Shown here: piece by piece, positions 49,450 through 60,699 of the stretch
Numbering within the stretch: position 1 is the first letter of the stretch
Layout: each line of letters begins with the position of its first letter
Origin: Parachlamydiales bacterium
GTDB lineage: Bacteria > Chlamydiota > Chlamydiia > Chlamydiales > Rhabdochlamydiaceae
Assembly (NCBI GenBank): GCA_027459675.1
Contig: DAIDHO010000003.1
Coordinates: 29,309-93,308 of the forward strand
Direction: 5' to 3'
Length of the DNA stretch: 64,000 bases
Made by a program: the position numbers and the translations under genes
The notes under the pieces: model-generated
Told to the model about the DNA's origin: nothing
Database searches by the model: none
Seen by the model: only the letters and a program-made list of their open reading frames with translations

Positions 49450-49659
49450 TTTAAAGAAATTTACTTAAAAAAATTTTGTTAAATCCTTTTGCTAAAAGTT
49501 TAATCAGGAATTTTTCCAATTATGTATTCTTTCATTTTATTTCAGGCTAAGAAAGAGTTGTTATAAAAAGAGTAAAGCCAATGAGGAAAAAAAATCGGAA
49601 ATACGCATTGAGAGAATCCTCTATTTTTTCAAGCAAAGCAGATTTGGAAAGAAATCTAT

Positions 49660-49733
49660 TAGCGGTAGTCGGATTCGAACCAACGACACAAGGATTATGA
49701 TTCCTCCGCTCTAACCAACTGAGCTATACCGCC
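49660..49733 (-). tRNA. tRNA with CAT anticodon (elongator Met, or Ile2 if lysidine-modified)
   Basis: GGCGGTA-TA-GCTC-AGTTGGTTA-GAGC-G-GAGGA-ATCATAA-TCCTT-GTGTC-GTTGG-TTCGAAT-CCGAC-TACCGCT-A folds as cloverleaf. Confidence 0.93.
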
Positions 49734-49748
49734 ATTTCGATAAAGAAT

Positions 49749-49821
49749 TAGCGGGGGAAGGATTCGAACCTCCGGCCTTTGGGTTATGAGCCCAACGAGC
49801 TAACCACTGCTCCACCCCGCG
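49749..49821 (-). tRNA. Initiator tRNA-fMet (CAT)
   Basis: CGCGGGG-TG-GAGC-AGTGGTTA-GCTC-G-TTGGG-CTCATAA-CCCAA-AGGCC-GGAGG-TTCGAAT-CCTTC-CCCCGCT-A; three G:C pairs in anticodon stem and mismatched 1:72. Confidence 0.95.
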
Positions 49822-49968
49822 ATAAGGTGAAATAAAGATAACAAAGGGAGTTATTTAATACCTAATAATTTCTCCAGAGAGTCCAGCTCATGACAAAAAA
49901 TTCTTCTTCCGAATATTTTTTATCAACGAGGTCCCTCTTAACGCAGCAAAAATTCTCATAAAAGCTAA

Positions 49969-49994
49969 GAACCTTTAGCTTAAGCAACGGGTCT
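49969..49994 (+). repeat. Dispersed repeat family copy 3
   Basis: gaacctttagcttaagcaacgggtct. Confidence 0.7.
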
Positions 49995-49996
49995 AA

Positions 49997-51286
49997 TTAT
50001 TTTTTTAACAGAGTAGTCTCTAGACAATGGAGGGTTCGTTGGGTAGATCCATGGACTTCATGGGCCAGACGAAGCCCCGCCTGATGCATCTGTTGAGAAG
50101 GATTTAAAAGAAGCTCTTCAACGACTTTCGCTAAATTCTCCAAGCTGACTTGTATGCCCGCTCCTGCGTCGACGACCAGCGTGACAAGGTCTTTTTGAGA
50201 ATACATCGAAGGGCCAAAGAGGACAGGGATTCCGAGTGCTGCAGGTTCAAAAATATTATGCCCTCCTACCCTTTTAATAAAACTGCCTCCGACAATAGCA
50301 AGCTCTGAGAGTTGGTAACAGCTACTTAAAACCCCCATTGCATCGACTAAAATAACCCTTTGATCCCTCTTTTTAAGGGGATCCGAATACTTGCTAAATT
50401 CGATCTGTTTTTTCTCTAAGAGTTTAGCCACCTCCATAAACCTTTCAGGATGGCGAGGAACCAATAAAATTTTAAGATCGGGAAACTTTTTAAATAGAGG
50501 CTCCAAAGCGTTTAAGAGCAGCTCTTCTTCCTGGTCGTGAGTAGAACCGAGGGTGATCACCTGGTTAGTAGAGGTAAGGCCTAAATGCGCACGCCACTGA
50601 TTTTTATCGATCGGAAGAAACTCTTGATCAAACTTGAGGTTGCCTGTGACAGTCATCCGCTTAGGATTAACTCCCAATCGGACAAAACGGTCAGCATAGG
50701 TGCTACTTTGGACACAGAGCAGCTCAATTTTTTGAAAGAAAGGACGGCTAAAAAAAGGGACTTTTAAAAAAGAAGAGGTCGACCTTTCAGAGATTTTGCC
50801 ATTTACAAGAATAACCCTGGGAGCAAGATCGATAAAATTAAACCAAAAATCTCCTTCTACTAACACCAAGAGATCTGGCTTCATTCTCTGGATGAGGCGA
50901 CGAATGGTCCATGAAAAATCCAAAGGAAGAAAGAAATATTGATCGGCTTTGGGAATGCTTCGCTTTGCTTCTTCATAGCCCGTTTCCGTTACCGTGGAAA
51001 GGACGATAGAGATGGTAGGATATTTCTTGCGAAGCTCGGTTATCAAAGAAGCAACCGCTTTTGTCTCTCCGACTGAAATGGAGTGTACCCAAATCCGAAG
51101 CTCTTGAGTTGTAGGAAATGTAGGCAGCTTAAAGCCTAATTTTTCAGCAAAAGAGAACCTGTGCTTCTGATGTCGTAACATCTCCCATAGCCACTTCGGT
51201 AGCCACAGGATCACAAATATGCAAAGGGCTGCATTATAGAAAACTCTAAACATGCAGTACGATGTTGATGATTTTATTGGGAACAA
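49997..51286 (-). CDS. waaA: 3-deoxy-D-manno-octulosonic acid (Kdo) transferase
   Basis: [66 protein letters not shown]. Confidence 0.95.
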   Translation of the reverse strand: MFPIKSSTSYCMFRVFYNAALCIFVILWLPKWLWEMLRHQKHRFSFAEKLGFKLPTFPTTQELRIWVHSISVGETKAVASLITELRKKYPTISIVLSTVTETGYEEAKRSIPKADQYFFLPLDFSWTIRRLIQRMKPDLLVLVEGDFWFNFIDLAPRVILVNGKISERSTSSFLKVPFFSRPFFQKIELLCVQSSTYADRFVRLGVNPKRMTVTGNLKFDQEFLPIDKNQWRAHLGLTSTNQVITLGSTHDQEEELLLNALEPLFKKFPDLKILLVPRHPERFMEVAKLLEKKQIEFSKYSDPLKKRDQRVILVDAMGVLSSCYQLSELAIVGGSFIKRVGGHNIFEPAALGIPVLFGPSMYSQKDLVTLVVDAGAGIQVSLENLAKVVEELLLNPSQQMHQAGLRLAHEVHGSTQRTLHCLETTLLKK

Positions 51287-53768
51287 AAATCACTTTCTCG
51301 ATGGTTCCCTCTAGGTGTTTCATGATCTGGGGCTGGGTTTTGATAAAGGAGAGGATTTCCTCTTGAGTTTTATCTTTGGGCAGATCCCATTTTCCGCGCA
51401 TTTTTCCATTCACTTGGACGACGTAAACGGTGGTTGCATCAATGAGATAGGCAGGATTAATGGTAGGAAAGGGGGCATATGTTAAGCTCTCAATCTCTCC
51501 TAAAAGCTGCCATGCCTCTTCAGCAATATGAGGAGCAAAAGGGTAAAGTGCTTGAGTGAACATTTTAAGAGCTTCTTTACAATAAACGGGAAGGGGTTGG
51601 AAGTCATTTATAAACTCCATCATCCGAGCAATCGCAGTATTAAAAGACATCGCTTGAATGTCTTTTTCAACCAAGTGCACGGTTTTGTGGGCTAGTCTAA
51701 GACCTGTTTCATCTTTTTCTTCGCTTACTTTGGGTGAGGTCACGAGGATGTAAAAACGATTTAAAAATCGATGGCATCCTTGTACAGCATCGGTGTTCCA
51801 CACTTTTTCATAATCAAAAGGTCCCATGAACATTTCATAAAGACGGAGGCTATCGGCACCATATTCTTCGATCATCTCGTCAGGGGTGACTCCATTGAGT
51901 TTAGATTTCGACATTTTTTCAATTTGAGAATCGAGTTTAATATCAGTTCCTAGTTGGAAATACTCTCCCTCTTTTTCCATTACATTGTCTGGAAGAACAT
52001 ACGATCCATTCGGAAGACGATAGGAACGAGATGTTAAAAGGCCTTGATTCCGAAGTTTTTGAAAAGGCTCAAGTGTAGAGACGAGACCGCAATCATAGAG
52101 GACTTTATGCCAAAAACGAGCGTAGAGAAGATGAAGAACCGCGTGCTCCACCCCGCCTACATACAGGTCTACCGGCATCCAATAGTTTTCTTTTTTGGGA
52201 TCCCACGCGACTTGTTTATTGTGAGGGTCACAAAATCTCAAATAGTACCAACAAGAACCTGCCCATTGAGGCATCGTATGAGTCTCACGCAAAGCTTTTT
52301 TTCCTGTTTTGGGATCTATAATCTCCACCCATTCTTTGACTTTTGCAAGAGGGCTTTCTCCTGTTCCTGAGGGTTTATAGTCGGTCAGCTCAGGAGGAGT
52401 GAGAGGAAGTTCATCGAGAGTGAGCGCCCGTTTAGTCCCATCTTCAAAATGTAAAATAGGGAAAGGCTCTCCCCAGTATCTTTGACGCGAAAAGAGCCAA
52501 TCGCGGAGCTTATAAGTCACTGTCCTCTCCCCTGCTTGATGTTGTTCAAGCCACTGTGCCATTTTTTCTTGGGCTTGCGCTACGGATAAGCCGTTCAAAA
52601 AGTCGCTATTGCAAAGGGTGCCCTCTTCCATCCAGCAGAGAGTTGAGTTGAGTACTTCTTCTGCAAGCCCTGCATCAGCAGGTCGTACAACAGGAAGGAT
52701 TTCAAGTTGATATTTTTTTGCAAAACCAAAATCCCGTTCATCATTTCCAGGAACCCCCATTACAGCTCCTGTTCCATAGTTTGCCAGCACATAATCTGCG
52801 ATCCAAATGGGAATTTTCTTTTGACTCACTGGGTTAATGGCATAAGCGCCTGTCCAAACTCCTGTTTTTTCTTTAGCAAGATCGGTGCGTTGTAAATCAG
52901 ATTTGGCTGCGACTTCTTTAAGATAAGCCTCCATCTCTTTTTTCTGTGAAGGCGTGGTGATTTTTTGCACCAACGGGTGCTCAGGAGCCAAAACAAGAAA
53001 GGTGGCTCCAAAAAGCGTGTCATGGCGGGTTGTAAAGACCAGAATCTTCTCAGGGTGGTTCTCAATTAAGAAAAACACCTTAGCTCCTTCACTCCGACCA
53101 ATCCAGTTGATTTGTAATCTTTTGAGTGACTCAGGCCAATCCAGAAGGTGAAGGTCTTCAATCAGACGATCTGCATAAGCAGTGATTTTTAAGATCCATT
53201 GCTTAAGTGGACGCCGCTCGATCGGATGACCTCCCTCTTTCGACTTGCCACTTTCCACCTCTTCATTCGCAAGAACAGTGCCTAAAGCGGGGCAATAGTT
53301 GACCAGCATTTCGGCTTCGTAGGCAAACCCTTTTTCAAAGAGTGTAGTGAAGATCCATTGCGTCCACTTGTAATAGTTGGGATCACTGGTTGCAATTTCT
53401 CGATCCCAATCATAGCTAAATCCAAGAGATTTCAGCTGGCGGCGGTAGGTATTGATATTTTGCTCAGTGGTAACAGCAGGATGAGTCCCTGTACGAATCG
53501 CATATTGTTCTGCGGGCAGGCCGAAACTGTCCCATCCCATTGGATGAAGTACGTTATACCCCTTTGTCCGCATGTAACGAGAAATGATGTCTGTTGCAGT
53601 ATACCCTGTTACATGACCCACATGGAGTCCTGCCCCTGAAGGATAGGGAAACATATCAAGGACATAATATTTAGGCTTAGAGAGATCGACCTCAGCTCTA
53701 AAAAAATCTTTTTCATCCCATAGGGATTGCCATTTTTCTTCAATATGACGGTGCGGATAATTCGACAT
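51246..53768 (-). CDS. leuS: Leucyl-tRNA synthetase
   Basis: [23 protein letters not shown] (HIGH), [10 protein letters not shown] (KMSKS). Confidence 0.98.
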   Translation of the reverse strand: MSNYPHRHIEEKWQSLWDEKDFFRAEVDLSKPKYYVLDMFPYPSGAGLHVGHVTGYTATDIISRYMRTKGYNVLHPMGWDSFGLPAEQYAIRTGTHPAVTTEQNINTYRRQLKSLGFSYDWDREIATSDPNYYKWTQWIFTTLFEKGFAYEAEMLVNYCPALGTVLANEEVESGKSKEGGHPIERRPLKQWILKITAYADRLIEDLHLLDWPESLKRLQINWIGRSEGAKVFFLIENHPEKILVFTTRHDTLFGATFLVLAPEHPLVQKITTPSQKKEMEAYLKEVAAKSDLQRTDLAKEKTGVWTGAYAINPVSQKKIPIWIADYVLANYGTGAVMGVPGNDERDFGFAKKYQLEILPVVRPADAGLAEEVLNSTLCWMEEGTLCNSDFLNGLSVAQAQEKMAQWLEQHQAGERTVTYKLRDWLFSRQRYWGEPFPILHFEDGTKRALTLDELPLTPPELTDYKPSGTGESPLAKVKEWVEIIDPKTGKKALRETHTMPQWAGSCWYYLRFCDPHNKQVAWDPKKENYWMPVDLYVGGVEHAVLHLLYARFWHKVLYDCGLVSTLEPFQKLRNQGLLTSRSYRLPNGSYVLPDNVMEKEGEYFQLGTDIKLDSQIEKMSKSKLNGVTPDEMIEEYGADSLRLYEMFMGPFDYEKVWNTDAVQGCHRFLNRFYILVTSPKVSEEKDETGLRLAHKTVHLVEKDIQAMSFNTAIARMMEFINDFQPLPVYCKEALKMFTQALYPFAPHIAEEAWQLLGEIESLTYAPFPTINPAYLIDATTVYVVQVNGKMRGKWDLPKDKTQEEILSFIKTQPQIMKHLEGTIEKVIFVPNKIINIVLHV

Positions 53769-53877
53769 TTCAATAAACCTCCCGAAGGTACGCCAGCATG
53801 ATACCAGTATAATAAAATACTCAAGAGGGGATTTGCTTCAAAAAGAAAAATCAACTATATTTCTTTATCGGTAGCGT

Positions 53878-55236
53878 ATGATTGAATTAACCACAGTCCG
53901 CAAACATAAGGTTGTCCTATCGGACTACGATTATAAAAAAGATATTGAAAATCGCCTTCTCATGTCTCATTTAACTTCCCCAGAGCACGCGGTTTTGGAA
54001 GAAATCTTATTTAGTCCTATCCGGACGTCCGTGAGGAAGATCGCAAAGAACGTTGATCTTATAGAAGATACAGTCTTAGATACCTTAAAAAAGTTGTCCC
54101 TTACAGGTCTCCTTAGCTTTGAAGAAGATGCAGTTGTGGTCGACAAAGAGATGAGAAAATATTTTGAAACTGAGATGCTGAAATTTGAAGAGGACTTCGA
54201 GGCCGGGATGGAATTTCTCCAACACCTCCTTAAAAAGGTCCCTATTCATGTCCTCCCCCACTGGTATGCGATTCCGCGTACATCAAATAATATTTTTGAT
54301 TCTCTGATCGAAAAATATTTACTTACGCCTCAAATCTACCAAAGATATCTTTTAGATCTTACCTTTTCAGACCCCTCGTTTAGCGGTATTATCCAAGATG
54401 TTTTAAATGCTCCTCATTTTGAAGTGAAAGCCGAGGAAATTCGGAAGAAATACCATCTCTCTCCTGAAAAATTCCACGAAGCGATTCTCACTCTGGAATT
54501 TCATTTTGTCTGTACCCTAAGATATCGAAAAAAAGAAAAAGGATGGGATGAAGTTGTGACTCTTTTCTCCGAGTGGAAAGAACATCTTTCTTTCTTAAAA
54601 GAAACGGCACCTTCTCCTATTCCCGCTATTAAAAAAGTGGAGCGCTACCGTCCATCTGACTTTGCCTTTGTCGAAGACATGACAGCTATTTTATTGCATG
54701 CTAAGAAAGAGTCAGGATTTTTAGAGCAAAAGAATGTACTGATTAATTTTAGCTCTCCCCTTCCTGATCAAAACTATTTAAAGAAACTTCTTCTGAAAAT
54801 CGAACAAATCCAACTCGCCCAATTAGAGGGTCATAAACTGATTCTTACTAGTGCAGGCCAAGATTGGTTGCAGCTCCGATCTGAGAATAGAGCTCTCTAT
54901 CTTTATCGTCATCCCATGAATCAACTTCAATTTCATGAAAAGGTGATCCGCGAAGTAGAGAAATCGTTGTTAAGAATCATCGATTCCGGCTGGGTGCGTG
55001 TGGCTGATTTTATGAAAAGCGTCTCTGTCCCTATCAATGAAAGCCAAGCGGTGGCCTTAAAAAAAGCAGGCAAAGTTTGGAGATATCAGCGTCCTATTTA
55101 CACAGCCGAAGAAATCCATCTTATTGAAAGAATCGTGTTGGAACATTTTTTTGAAGCAGGGATCACAACTCTTGGAATGTACCACGATGAACCTTGTCTG
55201 AGTGTTACGCCCTTTGGCCAATCTTTATTTGGATAA
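53878..55236 (+). CDS. Hypothetical chlamydial protein with possible winged-helix-like regions
   Basis: 452 aa complete ORF immediately upstream of smpB; helix-rich repeats; no firm family. Confidence 0.6.
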   Translation: MIELTTVRKHKVVLSDYDYKKDIENRLLMSHLTSPEHAVLEEILFSPIRTSVRKIAKNVDLIEDTVLDTLKKLSLTGLLSFEEDAVVVDKEMRKYFETEMLKFEEDFEAGMEFLQHLLKKVPIHVLPHWYAIPRTSNNIFDSLIEKYLLTPQIYQRYLLDLTFSDPSFSGIIQDVLNAPHFEVKAEEIRKKYHLSPEKFHEAILTLEFHFVCTLRYRKKEKGWDEVVTLFSEWKEHLSFLKETAPSPIPAIKKVERYRPSDFAFVEDMTAILLHAKKESGFLEQKNVLINFSSPLPDQNYLKKLLLKIEQIQLAQLEGHKLILTSAGQDWLQLRSENRALYLYRHPMNQLQFHEKVIREVEKSLLRIIDSGWVRVADFMKSVSVPINESQAVALKKAGKVWRYQRPIYTAEEIHLIERIVLEHFFEAGITTLGMYHDEPCLSVTPFGQSLFG

Positions 55237-55240
55237 AGTG

Positions 55241-55684
55241 ATGGAAGAGCTTGTCTCGAATCGAAAAGCATTTCACCATTACGAGGTCCACGAAACCTAC
55301 GAAGCGGGCGTCGTTTTGCTTGGAACAGAAATCAAATCTTTAAGAAACCATGGAGGTAATCTCCAAGAAGCCTATGTGGTCTTTCATCAAGGAGAACCCT
55401 ATCTCAAGAATGCATCCATTGCTCCCTACAAATTTGGAAATCTTTTTAATCATGAAGAAAAAAGAGAGCGAAAACTTCTCTTGCATAAAAGAGAAATCGG
55501 TAAACTTCAAACTTTTATTGCCGAAAAGGGTTTCACTATTATTCCTCTTGCCATGTATTTGAAGAAAGGATTTGTGAAAGTAAAGCTCGGTGTTGCAAGA
55601 GGTAAAAAAGCTTATGACAAGCGGTCTGCTTTAAAAAAACGAGAACATGAAAGGCAGATGGACCGTGAGATGAAAGATAGATAA
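55241..55684 (+). CDS. smpB: SsrA-binding protein
   Basis: [59 protein letters not shown]. Confidence 0.97.
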   Translation: MEELVSNRKAFHHYEVHETYEAGVVLLGTEIKSLRNHGGNLQEAYVVFHQGEPYLKNASIAPYKFGNLFNHEEKRERKLLLHKREIGKLQTFIAEKGFTIIPLAMYLKKGFVKVKLGVARGKKAYDKRSALKKREHERQMDREMKDR

Positions 55685-55714
55685 TTGACACCCTGGTGTT
55701 TTTTAGAGTATCTT
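55685..55714 (+). promoter_or_regulatory. sigma70-type promoter for dnaN
   Basis: TTGACA -18 bp- TATCTT directly after smpB stop. Confidence 0.55.
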
Positions 55715-55733
55715 CTTAGAAAAAGGACATTCT

Positions 55734-56834
55734 ATGAAGCTCATTATTTCGCGCATTGATCTTTTAAATCTGATTGCAAAAATCCAAGCCATTGTTCCTG
55801 CAAAGCCTGCTCTTCCCATCCTTAGCAATGTACTTTTAGAAGCACAAGATGATCAGATTATTTTAAGTGCAACAGATTTAACTGTAAGCATGCGTGCCTA
55901 TGCGAGCGCTCAAATCCAAGAAGAAGGAGCCCTCACCCTCCCCGCAAAAAAATTCTTCCAGCTTGTGCGCGAGCTCACTTCTTCTCAAGTGGAAATCCAT
56001 GCCCAAACTCCTGAAATCGCTCACATCAATTGCGGTTCTTCCCATTTTAAAATGAGTGGGATGCACAAGAGTGAATTTCCAGCTCTTCCTGATATGCAAG
56101 GGGGTATTAGGATCGATATGGACAACACCCTTCTAAAAGAAATGCTCATCCGAAGCTCATTTGCAGCTGCAAGAGATGACAACCGTCAAGTTTTAAATGG
56201 CATTTTAATGCAGCATAAAGAAAAACTGGCGACGTTTATTGGAACGGATGGAAAACGACTTGCACGTCTTTATGCTGAAGTCAGTATCCCCACAACTCAA
56301 GCGCGCTCTTATGTCGTTCCTCTGAAGGCTGTCGAAGAAATGGTTAAACTTATCGACGTCAAAGATGACACCTCTCAAATCACCTTCCTTACCGATAAAA
56401 TCAGCCTGGAAGTGGGCGCTGTTACGCTCATTACCAAGCTCTTAAATGGACAATATCCCGACGTCGATCGAGTCATCCCTAAAAAAGCTCCTGCTCCTAT
56501 TTCTTTACATCGCGAAGAATTGATGTCCCTGTTGCGGCAAGTCTCTTTATTTACCACCGATCATAGCAGCGCTGTCCGATTTACATTTACTCCGGGCCAG
56601 CTCCATTTGGTTGCGATGAGCGGTGATATTGGGGAAGGAAAAGTGAGCATGTCGGTCAATTACGGGGGGCCTACATTTGAGGTCGCCTTCAATCCCCACT
56701 ACTTTCTCGACATTCTACGCCACAGCAAAGACGAAACCGTGAATCTCTCGCTGAGCGATGCTTTTAACCCAGGTCTTATCACCGATTCGACCACCGCCCA
56801 TTTTGTCCTCATGCCCATGCGCCTAGACGTTTAA
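55734..56834 (+). CDS. dnaN: DNA polymerase III beta subunit (sliding clamp)
   Basis: LPILSNVLLEAQDDQIILSATDLTVSMRA; VLNGILMQH; C-term FVLMPMRL. Confidence 0.97.
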   Translation: MKLIISRIDLLNLIAKIQAIVPAKPALPILSNVLLEAQDDQIILSATDLTVSMRAYASAQIQEEGALTLPAKKFFQLVRELTSSQVEIHAQTPEIAHINCGSSHFKMSGMHKSEFPALPDMQGGIRIDMDNTLLKEMLIRSSFAAARDDNRQVLNGILMQHKEKLATFIGTDGKRLARLYAEVSIPTTQARSYVVPLKAVEEMVKLIDVKDDTSQITFLTDKISLEVGAVTLITKLLNGQYPDVDRVIPKKAPAPISLHREELMSLLRQVSLFTTDHSSAVRFTFTPGQLHLVAMSGDIGEGKVSMSVNYGGPTFEVAFNPHYFLDILRHSKDETVNLSLSDAFNPGLITDSTTAHFVLMPMRLDV

Positions 56835-56917
56835 GTCAAGGACGCTCAGGCAAGAATACCGAATAGAGGAACGAGAATGCTGAAGAGGACAGGGATCCAT
56901 AAATATTTCGTTTTAAG

Positions 56918-57958
56918 ATGTTGATTGAAAGGCTATATCTTCACCACTTTAGAAATTACAAGGAGGAAGCCTTTACCTTCTCTCCTGGTGTTAACCTTAT
57001 TCAAGGTGAAAACGCGCAAGGAAAAACTAACTTATTAGAAGCCCTCTTTCTCGTAGGGACAGGCCGATCTTTTCGAACTCCTCATCTCAAGCAGCTCATT
57101 CATAGGGAGGCATCTTTTTTCTTTGTGGAGGCCCAATTTAATAGAGAAGGAATTGAGCAAAAAGTGCGTCTTTCTTTTAATGGAGAGGCCAAAACACTTG
57201 AGACCAACCACACCACTTATCCTACCTTTAATCCTCTTCTCGGCCAGATGCCCATTGTACTTTTGGCTCCAGAGGATGTGCTCCTAGTCACAGGATCTCC
57301 TTCTGATCGACGCCGTTTTTTAGACCTGCATCTTGCGCAAAGCGATCCTCTCTATGTTCACCACCTCATGCGATATCATAAAGCTATTAAACATCGTAAC
57401 TTTTTGTTGAGGCAAAAAAAAGAAGAAGGGCTAGAACCTTGGGAAACCTTGATGAAGGCCGGAGCCTCTTACATTCAGCAAAAAAGAAGCCGACTGATGG
57501 AGGAGCTTAAAACCGATTTCCAAACGAGTATGCAGCTCCTTTCAGGTGAAAAAGATCGAATCGATATTTTGTACTGCCCTTCCTTTACAGATAATTACCT
57601 TAAGTACCGCCCCAAAGAACTTATTTTGGGTTCCACTCTTTTAGGACCTCACCGGGATGATGTAGAGATACTGATTAATGGTCTTCCTGCTTCATCTTAT
57701 GCAAGCCAAGGCCAAATGCGGTGTGCCGTGGCAGCTCTCCGTCTTTCTGAATGGAAGCGTCTGTCTAAAGAACATTCTATTTCCCCTCTCTTCTGTATCG
57801 ATGATTTTGGAGTTCATCTTGACGAAATACGGCGTGAAGCACTCCTTTCACATGTCAGCGCTGTAGGACAGGTCTTTCTCACCTCCCCTACCCCTTTAAA
57901 TCATCAGATTGACCATACAATACACGTGAATGCAGGAGCCCTCAGACTTTTCCACTAA
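56918..57958 (+). CDS. recF: DNA replication and repair protein RecF
   Basis: LYLHHFRNYKEEAFTFSPGVNLIQGENAQGKTNLLEALFLVGTGRSFR. Confidence 0.97.
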   Translation: MLIERLYLHHFRNYKEEAFTFSPGVNLIQGENAQGKTNLLEALFLVGTGRSFRTPHLKQLIHREASFFFVEAQFNREGIEQKVRLSFNGEAKTLETNHTTYPTFNPLLGQMPIVLLAPEDVLLVTGSPSDRRRFLDLHLAQSDPLYVHHLMRYHKAIKHRNFLLRQKKEEGLEPWETLMKAGASYIQQKRSRLMEELKTDFQTSMQLLSGEKDRIDILYCPSFTDNYLKYRPKELILGSTLLGPHRDDVEILINGLPASSYASQGQMRCAVAALRLSEWKRLSKEHSISPLFCIDDFGVHLDEIRREALLSHVSAVGQVFLTSPTPLNHQIDHTIHVNAGALRLFH

Positions 57959-57992
57959 CATCTAAACCCACCCGCTTTTAAGAAAAATAATC

Positions 57993-59519
57993 CTAAAAAA
58001 GCATATCGATAAGAGCTTTTTGAAGGGGGTCCGCGATGGGATCGTCTTTTGCTTTTTTTGTTAAAGAATCCATCATTTCCCTTGCCAATTTTTTTCCTAG
58101 CTCAACCCCTTCTTGATCAAAGGAATTGATATTCCACAAAAAGCCTTGGAAAGCGACCTTATTTTCATAATACGAAAGAAGGGATCCAACCGCCGAAGCC
58201 GTGCATCTTTCTCCAATTAGAAAAAGGGAGGGACGGTTTCCTGGAAATACTTTATTAGGATTAGAATGAGCCTGACCCATCGCAAGGGCAAGAGCTTGAG
58301 CGAGCATATTACAGTTCAGCTTTTCTTGTGAGATATGACCCTCTAAGCGAAGGTCAGATCCATATTGACTTTGCTTAAAACCGATGAACTCAACAGGAAT
58401 GACAGTCGTTCCTTGGTGGATTGCTTGGAAAAAAGAGTGTTGACTACTTGTTCCCGGTCCTCCCCACACAATCGGGGCTGTATCATCATCGAGCTGCCGC
58501 CCTTCTTTATCGACTCTCTTCCCATTCGATTCCATTTCCAGTTGTTGAAGGTGGGCGGGAAACCTAGCAAGCGCATGAGAATAAGGGATGACTGCTACAG
58601 TAGGAAATCCTAAAAAAGAGCGATTCCACACACCGATAAGAGCCCCTAAAAGAGGAAGGTTATCGCGCGGATTGGGTCTTAAAGCCACTTGATCCATCTC
58701 ATAGGCCCCCTCTAGCAGCTGAAGAAATGTGGAAAGTCCTAAAGTAAAGGCAAGCATAACCCCCCCCACCATCGAAGTTACCGAGTATCTACCGCCAATA
58801 AAATCCCACATATAAAACGTAGCTCGGTATTTTTCAGGATTGTCCATAGGACCTCCCTTTCCAGTGACTGCAATCAGATGCAGAAGAGGGTCCAGCCCTG
58901 CTTTGATGAGCTCTGCCCGAATCACCGCTTCGTTTGTCACCGTTTCAAGCGTGGTGCCCGACTTAGAAACAATCACAAAAAGCGTTTTGTGCAGAGGAAC
59001 AGCCTGCAACACCGATGCGACTTCATCTGGATCAATATTAGAAATAAAATGAGCGCTTCTGCCTGGAATAGCATACGCTTTGAGAGCGTAGTAGACAGCT
59101 TCTGGACCTAATGAAGATCCTCCAATTCCTACTTGCACAATATGGGTGTAGGCATCAACCGTAGAAAGAAAGCCCTCTAAACGATCTATTTCTGCCCAAG
59201 CAAGCTCTGCCACAGCCTGTGCCTCTTTAGAGAGAAATTTCGAACCTTTTTTAAGACGTAAAGCCGTATGAAGAGCAGCTCTTTTTTCGCCCGTATTGAC
59301 CTTTTCCCCTGCTTGAAGTTTTTGCATCCAAGAAAGAAGATTTTTTTTGTCTGCCCACTGAATTAGACCCTCTAAAATGGAAGCCGATATAAGTTCCATA
59401 GCAAATGACAGTTTAAACCCTGATCCACTGGCTTGGAACTTCTCGATACGCTCCGAGGTCAACTCTTTTGGAAGACTGACCCCTTCAGCGGCAAGCCGGC
59501 TTAGGTTTTTATCTAGCAT
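57993..59519 (-). CDS. pgi: Glucose-6-phosphate isomerase
   Basis: VQVGIGGSSLGPEAV, VSKSGTTLETVTNEA, WGGPGTSSQHSFFQAIHQGT, FDQEGVELGK. Confidence 0.97.
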   Translation of the reverse strand: MLDKNLSRLAAEGVSLPKELTSERIEKFQASGSGFKLSFAMELISASILEGLIQWADKKNLLSWMQKLQAGEKVNTGEKRAALHTALRLKKGSKFLSKEAQAVAELAWAEIDRLEGFLSTVDAYTHIVQVGIGGSSLGPEAVYYALKAYAIPGRSAHFISNIDPDEVASVLQAVPLHKTLFVIVSKSGTTLETVTNEAVIRAELIKAGLDPLLHLIAVTGKGGPMDNPEKYRATFYMWDFIGGRYSVTSMVGGVMLAFTLGLSTFLQLLEGAYEMDQVALRPNPRDNLPLLGALIGVWNRSFLGFPTVAVIPYSHALARFPAHLQQLEMESNGKRVDKEGRQLDDDTAPIVWGGPGTSSQHSFFQAIHQGTTVIPVEFIGFKQSQYGSDLRLEGHISQEKLNCNMLAQALALAMGQAHSNPNKVFPGNRPSLFLIGERCTASAVGSLLSYYENKVAFQGFLWNINSFDQEGVELGKKLAREMMDSLTKKAKDDPIADPLQKALIDMLF

Positions 59520-59543
59520 GTTTGAAGATTCTCATAACCCCAT

Positions 59544-59794
59544 TCAAAAATCAACCTTTATCCAGGCTGTGTTAATGACATAAGTGTTCAGAAGGTGGAG
59601 CGCTTTATTGGTCTGTTTTTGCGATCCTTGGCACGCTTTTCCTTCGATAGCAACCCCTTCTAACTCTCCTTCTTTGCTTTCTAAGCTCTTCACTCCAATG
59701 AATGGAGCAGCTGCTTCTAAAGCATGACTTTCAATGAGAGCTAATACCCGTCTAAAAGAACAAGATCTGTAAGATGGATGACCTTCTTTTTCAT
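59544..59794 (-). pseudogene. Possible frameshifted small gene/pseudogene remnant
   Basis: AGGAGGAG SD plus ATG gives MKKKVIHLTDLVLLDGY*, while -1 frame continues coding-like RVLALIESHALEAAAPFIGVKSLESKEGELEGVAIEGKACQGSQKQTNKALHLLNTYVINTAWIKVDF*. Confidence 0.4.
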
Positions 59795-59896
59795 TGTTTT
59801 TCTCCTCCTATTCAATGAAAAAGCTTCTTCTATCTTGCTACTTGTACTCAATCTAAATTTTTAATGCGATTGCCCTGGAGATTTCCTCCATGACCC

Positions 59897-59925
59897 TTGT
59901 GAAAAAGATGCAAAGTGTTTATACT
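59897..59925 (+). promoter_or_regulatory. sigma70-type promoter of tRNA-Pro
   Basis: TTGTGA -17 bp- TATACT, 11 bp before tRNA 5' end. Confidence 0.7.
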
Positions 59926-59936
59926 AATTTTCCATT

Positions 59937-60011
59937 CGGAGCATAGCGCAGTTTGGCTAGCGCATCTGCTTTGGGAGCAGAGGGTCGGGGGTTCAAATCC
60001 CTCTGCTCCGA
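59937..60011 (+). tRNA. tRNA-Pro (TGG)
   Basis: CGGAGCA...GCGCAGTTTGGCTAGCGC..TCTGC-TTTGGGA-GCAGA..CGGGGGTTCAAATCCCTC-TGCTCCG-A. Confidence 0.96.
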
Positions 60012-60694
60012 ATTTTTCCTCCCGCAGCCTCAAATCCTAAAACTTGTCGTTGCCCTGCAGCTGTGAGTGCTTTTTTAAAAACAATTAACTCATCCAATCC
60101 ATCCCAGAGCTCATTAAGACGCCTTTCAGGAATGACCCGCAGGTGCGGCTCCTCTTCTAAAATCCGAGTAAGATCGTTTAAAAGCTCTGATGTACAGTAT
60201 GGGTCCTGAGGAAGTAACACTCCTTGGGAACTCTGCTTCGGCTCTAAAGCGAGATGAACGTGCAAAAATCTTTCTTGAGACAATAACTGAGCCTCTTCGC
60301 CTCTTGAAAAATGGGCTTTATCTTCGAAAAAACAATATGTAGAGATCTCTTCAGGCAGAAAGGAACCCAGATGATGGAGATAGCTTCCAAAAACCGTTGC
60401 GCTTTCTACAGGTGTTAGTTCCCCCCCTGTGATGACCAATGTGGAAAGAATTGAAAGAGATCCACGATACAAAACAACCCCTTTGCAACGGTGTTGCAGC
60501 CGGGGCCAAACATCTTTTGAAAATTGATCGAGAGCGACCGTAAAAGTATGGAAAATGGCGGGGTCATTGATAAAAAAAGGGCCCTTATTCCACCCAAAAT
60601 CAAACTCAATGAGGATTTCTTCCGAGGATTCAAAAAGATTAGAAGACCAATACAGCTCACTAGAAGTTGTAGCAGGAAGAATAACAGTTTTCAT
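59993..60694 (-). CDS. Hypothetical chlamydial protein, 233 aa
   Basis: Complete ORF upstream-facing tRNA-Pro; coding-like composition; 3' end overlaps tRNA-Pro antisense. Confidence 0.6.
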   Translation of the reverse strand: MKTVILPATTSSELYWSSNLFESSEEILIEFDFGWNKGPFFINDPAIFHTFTVALDQFSKDVWPRLQHRCKGVVLYRGSLSILSTLVITGGELTPVESATVFGSYLHHLGSFLPEEISTYCFFEDKAHFSRGEEAQLLSQERFLHVHLALEPKQSSQGVLLPQDPYCTSELLNDLTRILEEEPHLRVIPERRLNELWDGLDELIVFKKALTAAGQRQVLGFEAAGGKIRSRGI

Positions 60695-60699
60695 ATATT

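Noticed and set aside
59848-60033. 61-aa minus ORF containing GFEPPTLCSQS
   Set aside because: It is the classic spurious translation of a tRNA gene in antisense (here tRNA-Pro).
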